Shown here one piece after another: positions 1 to 8,341 of a stretch of DNA of 64,000 nt. The stretch is from positions 2,728,001 to 2,792,000 of the forward strand of contig NZ_CP043761.1 of the NCBI RefSeq assembly GCF_008386395.1. The letters are read 5' to 3'. Both the position numbers and the translations under genes were made by a program. The first letter of the stretch is position 1, and each line of letters begins with the position of its first letter. This DNA comes from Paenibacillus sp. 37. GTDB taxonomy: Bacteria > Bacillota > Bacilli > Paenibacillales > Paenibacillaceae. The notes beneath the pieces were generated by a model. The model saw only the letters and a program-made list of their open reading frames with translations, was not told where the DNA came from and searched no databases.

Positions 1-42
1 GCGATTTGAATCGTATAACTTCTAAGCAATCATGAATCTTAT

Positions 43-92
43 AGACCCAAACTCATCGTGATTCCGGCGGATGGTTTGGGTCTGTTTGTTTT
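43..92 (+). terminator. Rho-independent terminator of a gene left of the window
   Basis: The arms AGACCCAAAC (43-52) and GTTTGGGTCT (74-83) pair perfectly, an inner CATC/GATG extends the stem, and a T-rich GTTTGTTTT follows. The T-tract lies on the right, so it most likely ends a plus-strand gene that starts before the window. No gene is visible in 1-206. Confidence 0.7.
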
Positions 93-206
93 GGTATAAG
101 ATAAGCAATATGAGGAATCGTTTAAGCTTGGCTGAACGGTTTAATGTATAGAAGGACAAACAATTTAATTAAATTAGATAAATGGAAGTTCAGGAGGAGA
201 AGGAGC

Positions 207-1124
207 ATGCGAGAGGTTGATTGCATAATTGTAGGTGGAGGGCTCGCAGGGCTTCAGGCAGCCATTCAGCTTGGACGTTATTCAGCTCATCAGGTGTTGG
301 TAATCGACGCGGGAGAAGGCAGATCGACGTTGTGCCGGACTTATCATAATATCCTCGGTTTCCCCGATGGGGTATCCGGTGAAGAGCTTAGAGAACGAGG
401 CAGGATGCAGGCAGAGCGGACCGGTGTATCTTTTGAGAAAGACCGTATTGTTAAAGCAGAACGTCATGGAGAGAAGATCCAATTGTTCGGTACTTCAGGA
501 ACTGAATATAGGAGCAAAACCGTGTTATTGGCAACGGGGCTCACGGATAGAGTTCCGGACATTCCGGGACTAACCCCTACGCTGGGTCGAACAGTGTATG
601 TCTGCCCTGATTGCGATGGTTATGAGATTCAGGATCAACGTACGGTACTATTGGGATCTGGCGAACCAGGTGCCAATATGGCGATGATATTAATTCAGCG
701 TACGAATGATCTGTTATATATCAATCATGAGCAGGCTCCCATATCTGCAGAGCTGCATCGCAGCATGAAAGAGGCGGGAGTTCGTTATCTGGAAGCGGCT
801 GTCCAGGAAGTACAACAGATTGAGGATGGCCATATCACCGGTGTTCTGACCGAGGATGGACAGATCTTTGAGTCGGAGCGTGGATTTATCGCATTTGGAG
901 GCAATCGTGTACACTATGAACTGGCGGAGCAGCTGGGAGCTGTAATCGCAGATAATAAACATGTGGAAGCTGATCCGCGCAGCTTGCAGGCAGCGACGAA
1001 TGTGTGGATTGCCGGGGATCTGGGCCTGCACGCAGAACAAGCAACCGTTGCGATGGGTGAAGGTTCCATTGCCGCGATCTGGATTCATAAGGCGTTACAG
1101 CAGATGACAAAGGATTCACGTTGA
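207..1124 (+). CDS. Thioredoxin-reductase-like NAD(P)/FAD-dependent oxidoreductase
   Basis: A class II pyridine nucleotide-disulfide oxidoreductase of 305 residues, close to the usual 300-320 of TrxB-like enzymes. The FAD-binding Rossmann motif GGGLAGLQAA lies at the N-terminus. A redox-active type CxxC occurs as CPDCDGYE near residue 151, where TrxB has CATC-DG. A C-terminal FAD motif of the form AGDLG follows near residue 280. The ATG at 207 is preferred over an in-frame upstream ATG at 144 because AGGAGGAGAAGGAG lies directly before it. Such enzymes move electrons from NAD(P)H to a thioredoxin-like or low-molecular-weight disulfide. The physiological partner is not evident, since no thioredoxin gene adjoins. 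It is followed by convergent terminator hairpins. Confidence 0.88.
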   Translation: MREVDCIIVGGGLAGLQAAIQLGRYSAHQVLVIDAGEGRSTLCRTYHNILGFPDGVSGEELRERGRMQAERTGVSFEKDRIVKAERHGEKIQLFGTSGTEYRSKTVLLATGLTDRVPDIPGLTPTLGRTVYVCPDCDGYEIQDQRTVLLGSGEPGANMAMILIQRTNDLLYINHEQAPISAELHRSMKEAGVRYLEAAVQEVQQIEDGHITGVLTEDGQIFESERGFIAFGGNRVHYELAEQLGAVIADNKHVEADPRSLQAATNVWIAGDLGLHAEQATVAMGEGSIAAIWIHKALQQMTKDSR

Positions 1125-1169
1125 ACCTCACCTTCAAATATGAGGTTGATTATTTAATTGTTCATTACC

Positions 1170-1212
1170 AAAAAGTCCTCCCAAGCCATATATGTGGCAG
1201 GAGGACTTTTTG
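1170..1212. terminator. Bidirectional terminator between convergent genes
   Basis: AAAAAGTCCTCC (1170-1181) pairs with GGAGGACTTTTT (1200-1211), with A- and T-runs at both ends. It separates the flavoenzyme (plus) from the small minus-strand gene at 1246. A weaker 7-bp hairpin, AACCTCA/TGAGGTT, lies at 1124-1147. Confidence 0.85.
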
Positions 1213-1245
1213 AGCTATCTTTTGCTAGGGAGAAAAGGAGTACGC

Positions 1246-1455
1246 TTATTTGTCTGATGAATCCGTTGACTTGGAAGATGACGTCTTGTCCTTCGAGTCA
1301 TGGGAGAAGTCTTTGCGAATGTTGTCCACGATATCGCCAACCACGCCTTCAATCATATCGGTTGGTCCGGGATTATTTTTGTCTGGATGGATAACGGTAT
1401 TCACTCCTGGTTCAAGTTCATCATTTTTCTTCTCATGTTTGGTTTTATCACGCAT
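1246..1455 (-). CDS. Small hydrophilic protein of unknown function
   Basis: A 69-residue, strongly charged protein that begins MRDKTKHEKK and ends in a Ser/Lys/Asp-rich tail. There is no signal peptide or membrane segment. The start at 1455 is chosen because a CAGGAGGG ribosome binding site lies about 7 bases upstream on the minus strand; a start 7 codons earlier has no such site. The middle (IEGVVGDIVDNIRKDF) could form an amphipathic helix. I do not recognise the family. The low-complexity tail suggests a disordered protein. Confidence 0.6.
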   Translation of the reverse strand: MRDKTKHEKKNDELEPGVNTVIHPDKNNPGPTDMIEGVVGDIVDNIRKDFSHDSKDKTSSSKSTDSSDK

Positions 1456-1702
1456 GGGATATCCCTCCTGGTTCAATATTGTATAAGGTGTTCATTAACA
1501 TATCCAAACACCGTTACGTATATGTAAACGATTAACCGCTGTAGTTCTTTTGAAACGTGTACTTGCTCATATATAGAAGATATATACAGAATTGAACGTA
1601 CTGATTAAACTTCTGCAATACGTTTATATTATAGATAACCAATGAGTATTAAGTTTAAAGCTTAATAACAATAAACAAACTATTATACAGGAGGTTATTC
1701 AA

Positions 1703-2056
1703 ATGAATGAAGAAAATCATGTAATCCATAAAGATGGTCAGGTTTCAACGGACAAGGTGGACAATGCAATCGAAAAGATTGCACCGGAAGAGAGAGAACA
1801 GATTTTACAAAACTTTGATGCATTCAAAGAATACTTGGGTAAACGAATTGCGATGGGCGAGTCTATCGGATTAAGTGAAGAACAGATGGCTAAAATTGCC
1901 CAGAAAGTAGCTGACCATCTGGCTGCGAACGAAGAGCCTCGTAACCGTGAAGAAAAACTGCTTCAGGAGCTGTGGAATGTCGGCAAGGAAGATGAACGTC
2001 ACATGCTGGCTCATATGCTCGTTCGTTTGGCACAAGACTCCACAACCAATCATTAA
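1703..2056 (+). CDS. DUF3243 family protein (YmfJ-like)
   Basis: A 117-residue soluble protein. The core, from about residue 30 (ILQNFDAFKEYLGKRI) to residue 105 (HMLAHMLVRLAQ), matches my memory of DUF3243 and Bacillus subtilis YmfJ, with the motifs FKEYLGKR, EEPRNREEKLLQELW and LVRLA. The N-terminus is about 25 residues longer than typical. Function is unknown in the family. A CAGGAGG ribosome binding site lies 7-8 bases before the ATG. The gene stands alone, 247 bp from the divergent small gene and followed by a hairpin at 2116. Confidence 0.8.
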   Translation: MNEENHVIHKDGQVSTDKVDNAIEKIAPEEREQILQNFDAFKEYLGKRIAMGESIGLSEEQMAKIAQKVADHLAANEEPRNREEKLLQELWNVGKEDERHMLAHMLVRLAQDSTTNH

Positions 2057-2115
2057 AATTAACATGTATGCATAAGCATAATATTCATGAACAAACATAA
2101 GAATCTTATGCTAGT

Positions 2116-2153
2116 CAATAACCTCTGAATGGCGATGCCTTCAGGGGTTATTG
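2116..2153 (+). terminator. Hairpin downstream of the DUF3243 gene
   Basis: CAATAACCTCTGAA (2116-2129) pairs with TTCAGGGGTTATTG (2140-2153) around a 10-base loop. The T-tract after it is poor (CCGTTTA), so it may be an inefficient terminator or an mRNA 3' stabiliser. Confidence 0.6.
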
Positions 2154-2349
2154 CCGTTTACGGAGACTACAGACACGAGTGATGACGCACATTGTAACTA
2201 TTTTTAATCTGGCTGATACTTTTATAATCCCTGTTCCAAGTATGATAGGAAAAGAAAGAACGTTGGAATCGATAGTTCACATGAGCGTTTGAGAAGCAAG
2301 ACTTCCGGTTAAGGAATAGTAACGTTCATATTAAGGAGAGATGTTACCT

Positions 2350-2916
2350 ATGAAGAACGCGACAAAACAATGGAAACTAGGAATGATCGGTGCAGTTGTT
2401 GCTTTACTTGGTATGATTGTGCTGACTACATATTTACTTACCCCTGCGAATGCTCAAGGTAGTACGGATGCTCAACAACCTTCTGCGAAAGAAGCTCAAG
2501 TTGCAAACTCCGAGATGTTTACAGCCTATGTTGAAGGTATGCATATAGAAGACGGCAAATTGTTTATGACAGTGGACAAGATTGGCTGGTATCAGGGTGA
2601 AGAAGCCGATGCTATTTTTGCACAGCGCAATCCGGAAGCAGGTATAGACGGTGCTCCAGATGGTTACTATATTGTCAACGATAGTAAAGAGCAGGAACAA
2701 GTTGAGGTTAGTGCCAATGCTGAAGTATTGATGCAGTTGTATGATCGGGATGGTACGATGCAGGGCGCAGACATTCAGTGGAATGAACCTGTGACATTAT
2801 CCAAGTTCGAATCGTTATATGAGAATACCCGTATTCTTGATCTGTCCGTATTCCCGTATCATCTGACGGTGCAGGACGGAAAAGTTACTAAAATTGTGCA
2901 ACAATACATCCCATAA
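2350..2916 (+). CDS. Hypothetical membrane-anchored or secreted protein
   Basis: A 188-residue protein with a basic N-terminus (MKNATKQWK), one hydrophobic segment at about residues 11-30, and an ANAQ-type possible cleavage site. The remainder is a hydrophilic, acidic extracytoplasmic domain. It contains a repeated beta-strand-like pattern (FTAYVEGMHIEDGKLFMTVDKIGWY) but no family I recognise. The start at 2350 is favoured over the ATG at 2341 because AAGGAGAG ends one base before 2341 but is well spaced from 2350. It has its own terminator at 2939. Confidence 0.75.
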   Translation: MKNATKQWKLGMIGAVVALLGMIVLTTYLLTPANAQGSTDAQQPSAKEAQVANSEMFTAYVEGMHIEDGKLFMTVDKIGWYQGEEADAIFAQRNPEAGIDGAPDGYYIVNDSKEQEQVEVSANAEVLMQLYDRDGTMQGADIQWNEPVTLSKFESLYENTRILDLSVFPYHLTVQDGKVTKIVQQYIP

Positions 2917-2938
2917 AATAAGATGAAATTCATCATTC

Positions 2939-2981
2939 AAGCATTCCTCCTGTTCATTGGAACGGTGAGGGATGCTTTTTG
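2939..2981 (+). terminator. Rho-independent terminator
   Basis: AAGCATTCCTCC (2939-2950) pairs with GAGGGATGCTT (2967-2977), with one imperfection, followed by TTTTT. Confidence 0.75.
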
Positions 2982-3073
2982 GTTATGACAAATTCATGAA
3001 AGCGATTGTAATTAATGGTAGGTACATGTATCATTATTGGAATGGCGTTTTTACATAGTTCAGGAGGAGCCTC

Positions 3074-3931
3074 ATGCTTAAAGACATGATTGCATTAACT
3101 AAGCCCGGACTTCTAAGGTTAAATGTGTTTGCGGTGGCGGTAGGATTCTGGGTAGCTTCAAAATGGGATATCAACTGGTTATCTCTGCTCATGGTCGTGA
3201 TTGGATCAACTTTGGTTATTGCTTCAGCTTGTGTTATCAACAATTATTGGGATCGTGAATTGGACCAAAAGATGGAGCGCACCAAAAAAAGGATGGATTA
3301 CATTAACCATCTGAAGCCAGGGTTTGTACTTGGCTATGGCATTATCCTTGGTGTTGTGGGACTAGCAGTACTGTATCTCCTGGTGAATCCGTTATCAGGC
3401 TGGATGGCACTGCTTGGATGGTTCGCTTACATCGTGATTTACACGATGTGGTTGAAACGCAGTTCAACGTGGAGCACGTCGCTCGGTGGAATTGCAGGAG
3501 CGATGCCGCCTGTCATCGGTTATACGTCTGTAACCAATGAGATTGATGCAGGTGCCTGGTTGCTGTTTGCACTATTATTCTTGTGGCAACCACCACACTT
3601 CTGGTCATTGGGTATTCGCCGGGTAGAGGAGTATCGTGCTGCGGGCTTCCCGTTATTGCCAGTGGTTAAAGGGGTGAAACGCACCAAGTTTCAGATGATT
3701 CCTTATGTTTTTCTGCTGCTTCCTGCTGTATTTCTGTTGTATTATTACGACTACGTAGGTCTGGTATTTCTGATTGTATCTCTGGTCGGTGGACTGATCT
3801 GGTTTGTGCATACACTTAGCGGACTGAAGACACAGGATGATGAGAAGTGGGCAAAAGTGAACTTTCTGATCTCGGTGAACTATCTCATGCTCGTATTTAT
3901 TGTCATGGTAGCGAATACGGTATGGTCTTAA
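3074..3931 (+). CDS. ctaB: Protoheme IX farnesyltransferase (haem O synthase)
   Basis: An integral membrane UbiA-superfamily prenyltransferase of 285 residues that adds farnesyl diphosphate to haem B to give haem O, the precursor of haem A for terminal oxidases. The first Asp-rich prenyl-diphosphate-binding motif is visible as NNYWDRELDQKMERTKKR at about residues 56-73. An FLWQPPHFW motif at about residues 169-177, characteristic of CyoE/CtaB, is also present. At least seven hydrophobic segments can be counted. CAGGAGGAG lies 7-8 bases before the ATG. No cytochrome oxidase genes are in the window, so the gene is detached from a cta operon here. Confidence 0.95.
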   Translation: MLKDMIALTKPGLLRLNVFAVAVGFWVASKWDINWLSLLMVVIGSTLVIASACVINNYWDRELDQKMERTKKRMDYINHLKPGFVLGYGIILGVVGLAVLYLLVNPLSGWMALLGWFAYIVIYTMWLKRSSTWSTSLGGIAGAMPPVIGYTSVTNEIDAGAWLLFALLFLWQPPHFWSLGIRRVEEYRAAGFPLLPVVKGVKRTKFQMIPYVFLLLPAVFLLYYYDYVGLVFLIVSLVGGLIWFVHTLSGLKTQDDEKWAKVNFLISVNYLMLVFIVMVANTVWS

Positions 3932-3994
3932 TTAGACGATGAACAGATCATTTTCAGAGAGATTTCAGCTTAAGCGAGTTGGCTGCATCGAATG

Positions 3995-4067
3995 AAAAAG
4001 CACACTAGGGAATAGCGTTTGGACAACCTTGAGTTGTTACAACATATTCTCCGGTGTGCTTTTTTGG
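3995..4067 (+). terminator. Long branched terminator after ctaB
   Basis: AAAAAGCACAC (3995-4005) pairs with GTGTGCTTTTTT (about 4055-4066). Inside, GGGAAT pairs with ATTCTCC, and a small CAAC/GTTG stem sits at the apex. The U-tract is good. The unusual length could also reflect a small structured RNA, but a terminator is the simplest reading. Confidence 0.7.
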
Positions 4068-4127
4068 TATAATCAAACAATTAAATAATATATGTGGGAA
4101 TTATAATGCAAGATGGGAAGTGACAGC

Positions 4128-4610
4128 ATGAGTAATTTGGAACAGGCCGTACAATGGAGACAAGGAGGTAAGGTGCAGGAAGCGATTGAACTACTGCAAG
4201 AGATTACAGTCCAGGAACCCGAGAATGCGAATGTCTGGTATCAGCTGGCTTGGGCGCATGATTCGCTTGGGTTAGAGCGAGAAGCTGTTCCGCATTATGA
4301 GAAGGCACTGAGTCTTGGACTTTCTGATGAGGACAGGGCAGGTGCAATACTTGGACTAGGCAGTACATATCGAACGCTTGGACAGTATGAGCAGGCAAAG
4401 GCTTGGTTTGAAACGGGCATGAAAGAATTCCCGGCGTACCGGGAATTTGAGGTTTTCTATGCCATGGTGCTCTATAATCTGGGTGAACATGCAGAAGCGA
4501 TGCAAAGACTGCTCGTACAACTCGCGGACACATCGAGTGATAAGAGAATAAACGACTATAACCGAGCAATCCGTTACTACGCAGATCAGCTGGATCGGGT
4601 GTGGGAATAG
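4128..4610 (+). CDS. Tetratricopeptide repeat protein
   Basis: A 160-residue soluble protein built from TPR units. Unit 1 is at about residues 5-36 (AVQWRQGGKVQEAIELLQEI), unit 2 at 37-70 (NVWYQLAWAHDSLGLEREAVPHYEKAL), and unit 3 at 75-108 (AILGLGSTYRTLGQYEQAKAWFETGM). A fourth, degenerate unit follows. TPRs are protein-protein interaction scaffolds; the partner is unknown. The ATG at 4128 has GGGAAG about 8 bases upstream, better than the ATG at 4113. The next gene, 30 bp downstream, is a small membrane protein and probably co-transcribed. Confidence 0.85.
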   Translation: MSNLEQAVQWRQGGKVQEAIELLQEITVQEPENANVWYQLAWAHDSLGLEREAVPHYEKALSLGLSDEDRAGAILGLGSTYRTLGQYEQAKAWFETGMKEFPAYREFEVFYAMVLYNLGEHAEAMQRLLVQLADTSSDKRINDYNRAIRYYADQLDRVWE

Positions 4611-4640
4611 ATCGAATACACAGAAAAGGGAGATGGATGA

Positions 4641-4847
4641 ATGAACTCCAATCAAGATCTGAAACAGGTGAATGAAAGGTTGGATCAAATTGAGAAAAAG
4701 CTGGATAACCTGGGAGGTAGCCAGCAGAACAAACGCTCACCTGGCGTACGCTTCCTGATTGGTTTTGGCATCACGATTGCGGTTATATTTATACTGCTGC
4801 TGACTCTTGGTGTTATACAATTTGTGAGTAACGCGAGTAACGGATAG
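4641..4847 (+). CDS. Small coiled-coil, single-pass membrane protein
   Basis: A 68-residue protein with a short heptad-like segment (LKQVNERLDQIEKKLDNL, about residues 7-24), a linker and one strongly hydrophobic helix at about residues 39-62. A GGGAGATGG stretch upstream acts as ribosome binding site. It follows the TPR gene by 30 bp and is probably in the same transcript. The layout would suit a small membrane adaptor, but no function can be assigned. Confidence 0.7.
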   Translation: MNSNQDLKQVNERLDQIEKKLDNLGGSQQNKRSPGVRFLIGFGITIAVIFILLLTLGVIQFVSNASNG

Positions 4848-4884
4848 AAAAAGTTGATGACGACAGGTAATGAGTTCTCCAAAG

Positions 4885-5760
4885 TTACATAGCCGGGCCG
4901 AGCCACTGTTGCACCTCTTCAATGAAACGCCGCGTAGCTGGCGATAGATTAACCAAAGACGGGCAGGCCATGCCAATCGTACGATAAGGATCTCCAGTTA
5001 GTGGCACGAGCGCGAGCGAATCAGTATGATTTTGAAGTACCATTTCCGGCAGCAAACTGATTCCGAGACCATTCCGGACCATCGCCATGATAGCTTGATC
5101 TTCGGCTACTTCATAGACGACATTAAGCTTGGCTGCATGCTGCCGGATCAGTCGTTCGATCTCGTTATCTCCGCCCCATTTGGGCAGAATAAAGGGTTGC
5201 TCCAGCAGAATATCAAATAAAACAGACTCCTCTGAGGCGAGAGGATGATCCAGAGGCAGGATGCACATCATCCTGTCTTTTTGTAATGGAATCGTCTCAA
5301 AAGGTGATGAATCGCCGAGGGACAGAAATCCGAGATCGATGGCGCCTCCAGCCAGCCAGCCCTCAATCTCAGCATAATCGCCTTCCCACAGCTTGATCTC
5401 AATTCCCGGGTGACGCAGGCGAAATTGTTTCAGGATGCCCGGCAACCATTGTGTGGAGACACTGGCGAACGTACCAATACGCACGGTACCAATCTCTGCG
5501 CCGCGAATGAGGGAGATTTCCTGGTTCATCAGTTCCGTCCAGCGCAGAATCTCACGTGTGTATCCCAGAATGCGTTCCCCTTCAGCAGTAACCCGCACAC
5601 CGGAGCGGCCGCGATGGAGCAGGGAGAAACCACATTCTGTCTCAAGACTTGCGATGGCATGGCTGACTGCGGATTGGGTGATGTTTAATGCTTCAGCTGC
5701 TTTGGTGAGACTGCCATATTCCACAACGGTATTCAATATTTCGTATTTGATCAGTGACAT
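4885..5760 (-). CDS. LysR family transcriptional regulator
   Basis: A 291-residue regulator. The N-terminal winged helix-turn-helix runs over about residues 1-60 (YGSLTKAAEALNITQSAVSHAIASLE), and the LysR substrate-binding domain fills the rest (from about VRIGTFASVSTQWLPGILKQF). The start at 5760 is chosen because GGAG lies 6 bases upstream on the minus strand; an in-frame ATG 11 codons earlier lacks a site. It is divergent from an EamA-type exporter at 5926, with a near-palindrome between them. LysR proteins usually control the divergent gene, so an inducer exported by the EamA protein is likely but unknown. Confidence 0.92.
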   Translation of the reverse strand: MSLIKYEILNTVVEYGSLTKAAEALNITQSAVSHAIASLETECGFSLLHRGRSGVRVTAEGERILGYTREILRWTELMNQEISLIRGAEIGTVRIGTFASVSTQWLPGILKQFRLRHPGIEIKLWEGDYAEIEGWLAGGAIDLGFLSLGDSSPFETIPLQKDRMMCILPLDHPLASEESVLFDILLEQPFILPKWGGDNEIERLIRQHAAKLNVVYEVAEDQAIMAMVRNGLGISLLPEMVLQNHTDSLALVPLTGDPYRTIGMACPSLVNLSPATRRFIEEVQQWLGPAM

Positions 5761-5812
5761 GAATGGCTCCGTTCCTTCCCATTTTAAAAACATGAGTTTA
5801 TTTCATATAATA

Positions 5813-5838
5813 CATTATAAATATTCATTTTTATAATG
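5813..5838. promoter_or_regulatory. Palindromic operator candidate between lysR and eamA
   Basis: CATTATAAA (5813-5821) and TTTATAATG (5830-5838) form a perfect 9-bp inverted repeat with an 8-base spacer in the 165-bp divergent intergenic region. It contains a T-N-A type LysR half-site pattern and -10-like TATAAT sequences. It is AT-rich, so chance is a real alternative. Confidence 0.45.
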
Positions 5839-5925
5839 CAAAGAGATCGTTTATACTTGCCAAGGCGAGTTAGTTTGACGCACGATCACACAGCTCAGAA
5901 TACATAGAATGAAGGTTGAAGCAAG

Positions 5926-6873
5926 ATGAATGGTGTACAGGTTAATCAAGGTCAGGCAACAAGAAGAGCGGACATCCAGATGCTGCTCGCAACGGTCATA
6001 TGGGGATCATCCTATCTGTTTATGAAATCGGGCCTAGAGTCCATGCAAGAATTGAATCTGGTCGCATTTCGTTTTGGAATTGCCTTTATTGCGGCAGGAC
6101 TTCTTTTTCATCGGCGGTTGTTTAAGATGGATCGAAGAACACTTGTGGCAGGAGCGATTATGGGGACAGCTTTATTTGCTGCATTTGTATTTATCACCTA
6201 TGGTGTACAACGAACAACGACATCCCAAGCGGGATTCTTGATAAGTTTGGCCGTTATATTTGTACCGATCCTGACGACCATCCAGCATCGTCGTATGCCG
6301 GACAAACGATTGACGCTCAGTATCCTGGTTGCAGTTACCGGGCTTGGCTTGCTGACGCTTCAACATGAGCTTAGTCTGCACACGGGAGATATTCTATGCA
6401 TCCTAGCAGCACTTGTGTATGCCATCTATATAATGATTGCTGGCAAGTTCACACCGAAGCATGATCCACTAACATTGGGAACAGTTCAATTGGGTGTTGC
6501 GGCGATGTGGGGAATTGCAGCTACATTTATGCTGGAAACGCCACGTATGCCCGATACGGCTGAATCCTGGGCAGCCATTCTTGGCTTAGGTGTTTTGTGT
6601 AGCGGCTTGGGGTACATTCTGCAGACACTCGCGCAGCGTCATGCTTCTCCTACAAGAACAAGTCTGATTTTTTCACTCGAACCACTGTTTGCAGCAGCAT
6701 TTGCATTTACCTTTCAAGGGGAATCGCTAACGTTGCAAGGGTATACGGGAGCAGCTTTGATGTTGGTTGGTGTTCTCATCACAGAGATCAAACTTCCACA
6801 GCCTATCTTCTGGCGCAGAAAACGCCCGGTTTTACAGCCGGAACTGGGCGATCGCGGAGCACCAGGCGTATAA
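5926..6873 (+). CDS. EamA/DMT family transporter
   Basis: A 315-residue inner membrane protein of the drug/metabolite transporter superfamily. It has two EamA repeats (about residues 18-150 and 160-293), each starting with a pattern like LLATVIWGSSYLFMKSGL or GDILCILAALVYAIYIMIAGK. About ten hydrophobic helices are visible. The second repeat ends in the typical EPLFAAAFAFTFQGESLTLQGYTG region, seen here in pieces. The C-terminus is a short basic tail. It is divergently paired with a LysR regulator and probably exports a metabolite or amino acid; the substrate cannot be read from sequence. Confidence 0.92.
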   Translation: MNGVQVNQGQATRRADIQMLLATVIWGSSYLFMKSGLESMQELNLVAFRFGIAFIAAGLLFHRRLFKMDRRTLVAGAIMGTALFAAFVFITYGVQRTTTSQAGFLISLAVIFVPILTTIQHRRMPDKRLTLSILVAVTGLGLLTLQHELSLHTGDILCILAALVYAIYIMIAGKFTPKHDPLTLGTVQLGVAAMWGIAATFMLETPRMPDTAESWAAILGLGVLCSGLGYILQTLAQRHASPTRTSLIFSLEPLFAAAFAFTFQGESLTLQGYTGAALMLVGVLITEIKLPQPIFWRRKRPVLQPELGDRGAPGV

Positions 6874-6882
6874 TTGGCGGAC

Positions 6883-6934
6883 AAAGGGTCCTTTCGTCAT
6901 CTTCTATGGAAGGTGGGGAGAGGGCCTTTTTTGG
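6883..6934 (+). terminator. Terminator after the EamA gene
   Basis: An imperfect stem, AAAGGGTCCTTTC (about 6883-6895) with GAGAGGGCCTTTTTT (about 6919-6932), is followed by a T-run. Confidence 0.55.
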
Positions 6935-6975
6935 TTATGTTGCACACCTTGTGAAACAGATAAACAACTACCTAA

Positions 6976-7025
6976 CAACAAAAGAATAACATAACCTTGT
7001 TTTGTTGATTTTTGTTTTTTATGCT
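6976..7025 (+). promoter_or_regulatory. Promoter and operator of the LacI gene
   Basis: A -35 TTGTTT (6997-7002) and a -10 TATGCT (7020-7025) are separated by 17 bases. An 8-bp inverted repeat, CAACAAAA (6976-6983) and TTTTGTTG (7000-7007), overlaps the -35. The half-site TTTTGTT recurs in front of the mannosidase gene, which suggests autoregulation by the LacI protein. Confidence 0.55.
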
Positions 7026-7062
7026 ACACTGAATGGAAAATTAGGAAAAACGGGTGAGTAGG

Positions 7063-8094
7063 ATGGCCAAAAGAGTAACGATGCAGCAAATTGCGGATGC
7101 TGCGGGGGTGTCCAAATTCGCAGTCTCCCGTGCGCTGACGGGCAAGCCTGGTGTGAGTGAGCATACACGCGAGATGATTGTCAGAACGGCGGGGCAGCTT
7201 GGGTATTTCAGAACTGAGCCTAAGCGTTATCCGGGGGAGACACTGATATCAACGGAGATTAAGCCAGAAGCGGAGCGACAAGGTACCATATTGATTTTGT
7301 TTCCCAACATTCGTTCTCAGAATCGAGCTTCCTTATACTGGGGGCCTGTGTTTGATGGCATTTCTGAGAGGTTGAATGAGAAGGGTATGGATATTTTAAC
7401 GCTGACAGAACCCTCTTCAGATCGGATGTTCTCGGTACTTAATCCCGAAGCAATCAGCGGAGTCATTACCGTGGGCACCATCTCGACATCGGTATTGCTG
7501 GAGATTTACAGACTGCGTATTCCGCTTGTCATGGTGGACCATGAAGACCCTGCCATATACGCAGACTCGGTTTTTACGGACAATATGAAATGTATGAAAG
7601 AACTCGTTCTCATGCTCGTTGGAAAAGGGTACAGAAGGTTCCAGTTTGCCGGGCAACTGCCCGATGCGGCAAGTTTCAGAGAACGCTGGCTTGGATATCG
7701 TACGGTGCTGGAAGAGAAACAGTTGGAGGGGGAACAGCAAGAAGGCTTGCTGGAACCAGAGTATGATCAGATCCGGAGATCCATTGCTGAAATGGAGCTG
7801 GAGGATATCCCTGAAGTTATCGTGTGTGCAAATGACCATACAGCTGTCATTGTCATTCAGGCACTCCAAAGTCGAGGCATTCAGGTGCCCGAACGTTGTG
7901 CCGTAACCGGATTTGACAATACGCAGACGGATGAACCCATTCTTGCCTCGGTACATATTAACAAAGAGAATCTGGGAACGAGAGCAGTAGATCAGCTGTT
8001 GTGGCGGATCAAACATCTCGATGAACCTTATGAACGCAAGCTGATCTATTCGGAATTAATCATTCGTGAGGAGTATAACGCCAGTAAAGAGTAA
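7063..8094 (+). CDS. LacI family transcriptional regulator
   Basis: A 343-residue repressor. An N-terminal LacI helix-turn-helix spans residues 1-50 (VTMQQIADAAGVSKFAVSRAL), followed by a periplasmic-binding-protein-like effector domain (GTILILFPNIRSQ to the C-terminus), with the family motif VTGFDNT near residue 285. The start at 7063 gives the canonical MAKRVTMQQIA beginning; an in-frame GTG at 7054 is the alternative. It lies immediately upstream of and co-directional with a beta-mannosidase. Shared ACAAAAC/GTTTTGT half-sites at both promoters imply that it controls mannoside use and itself. The effector is probably a mannose-containing sugar, by inference. Confidence 0.92.
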   Translation: MAKRVTMQQIADAAGVSKFAVSRALTGKPGVSEHTREMIVRTAGQLGYFRTEPKRYPGETLISTEIKPEAERQGTILILFPNIRSQNRASLYWGPVFDGISERLNEKGMDILTLTEPSSDRMFSVLNPEAISGVITVGTISTSVLLEIYRLRIPLVMVDHEDPAIYADSVFTDNMKCMKELVLMLVGKGYRRFQFAGQLPDAASFRERWLGYRTVLEEKQLEGEQQEGLLEPEYDQIRRSIAEMELEDIPEVIVCANDHTAVIVIQALQSRGIQVPERCAVTGFDNTQTDEPILASVHINKENLGTRAVDQLLWRIKHLDEPYERKLIYSELIIREEYNASKE

Positions 8095-8154
8095 TGGGAT
8101 ATGAACTTACGGGCTTATTTTAACAATGATCATACGGGTAAATGAAATCAGGTG

Positions 8155-8191
8155 AAAGACATGGAGAGGTTAGAGCTTCATGTCTTTTTGT
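8155..8191 (+). terminator. Terminator after the LacI gene
   Basis: AAAGACATG (8155-8163) pairs with CATGTCTTT (8179-8187), followed by TTG. The stem is extended by an inner AG/CT pair. Confidence 0.7.
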
Positions 8192-8218
8192 TATGCAGAA
8201 ACTATTTAATAAATTAAA

Positions 8219-8297
8219 TTACAAAACAGATTGACTATAAGAAGCATATCGTGTTAATTTTGTTTTGTAAGTTATTTGGTTTTATAATAACAAAACC
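8219..8297 (+). promoter_or_regulatory. Mannosidase promoter flanked by operator half-sites
   Basis: A -35 TTGACT (8231-8236) and a -10 TTAATT (8254-8259) with 17-base spacing sit between the exact inverted repeat TTACAAAACA (8219-8228) and TGTTTTGTAA (8261-8270). A second inverted repeat, GGTTTT (8278-8283) and AAAACC (8292-8297), follows. Placing matched half-sites on both sides of a promoter fits LacI-type repression. Confidence 0.6.
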
Positions 8298-8341
8298 TAA
8301 CAAAATAATGTTTACCAACTCTAACAACAATGGAGGCTGTC

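Noticed and set aside
30..206. Possible start of the flavoenzyme at 144
   Set aside because: The upstream codons encode a basic leader and lack a ribosome site, while 207 has an excellent one.
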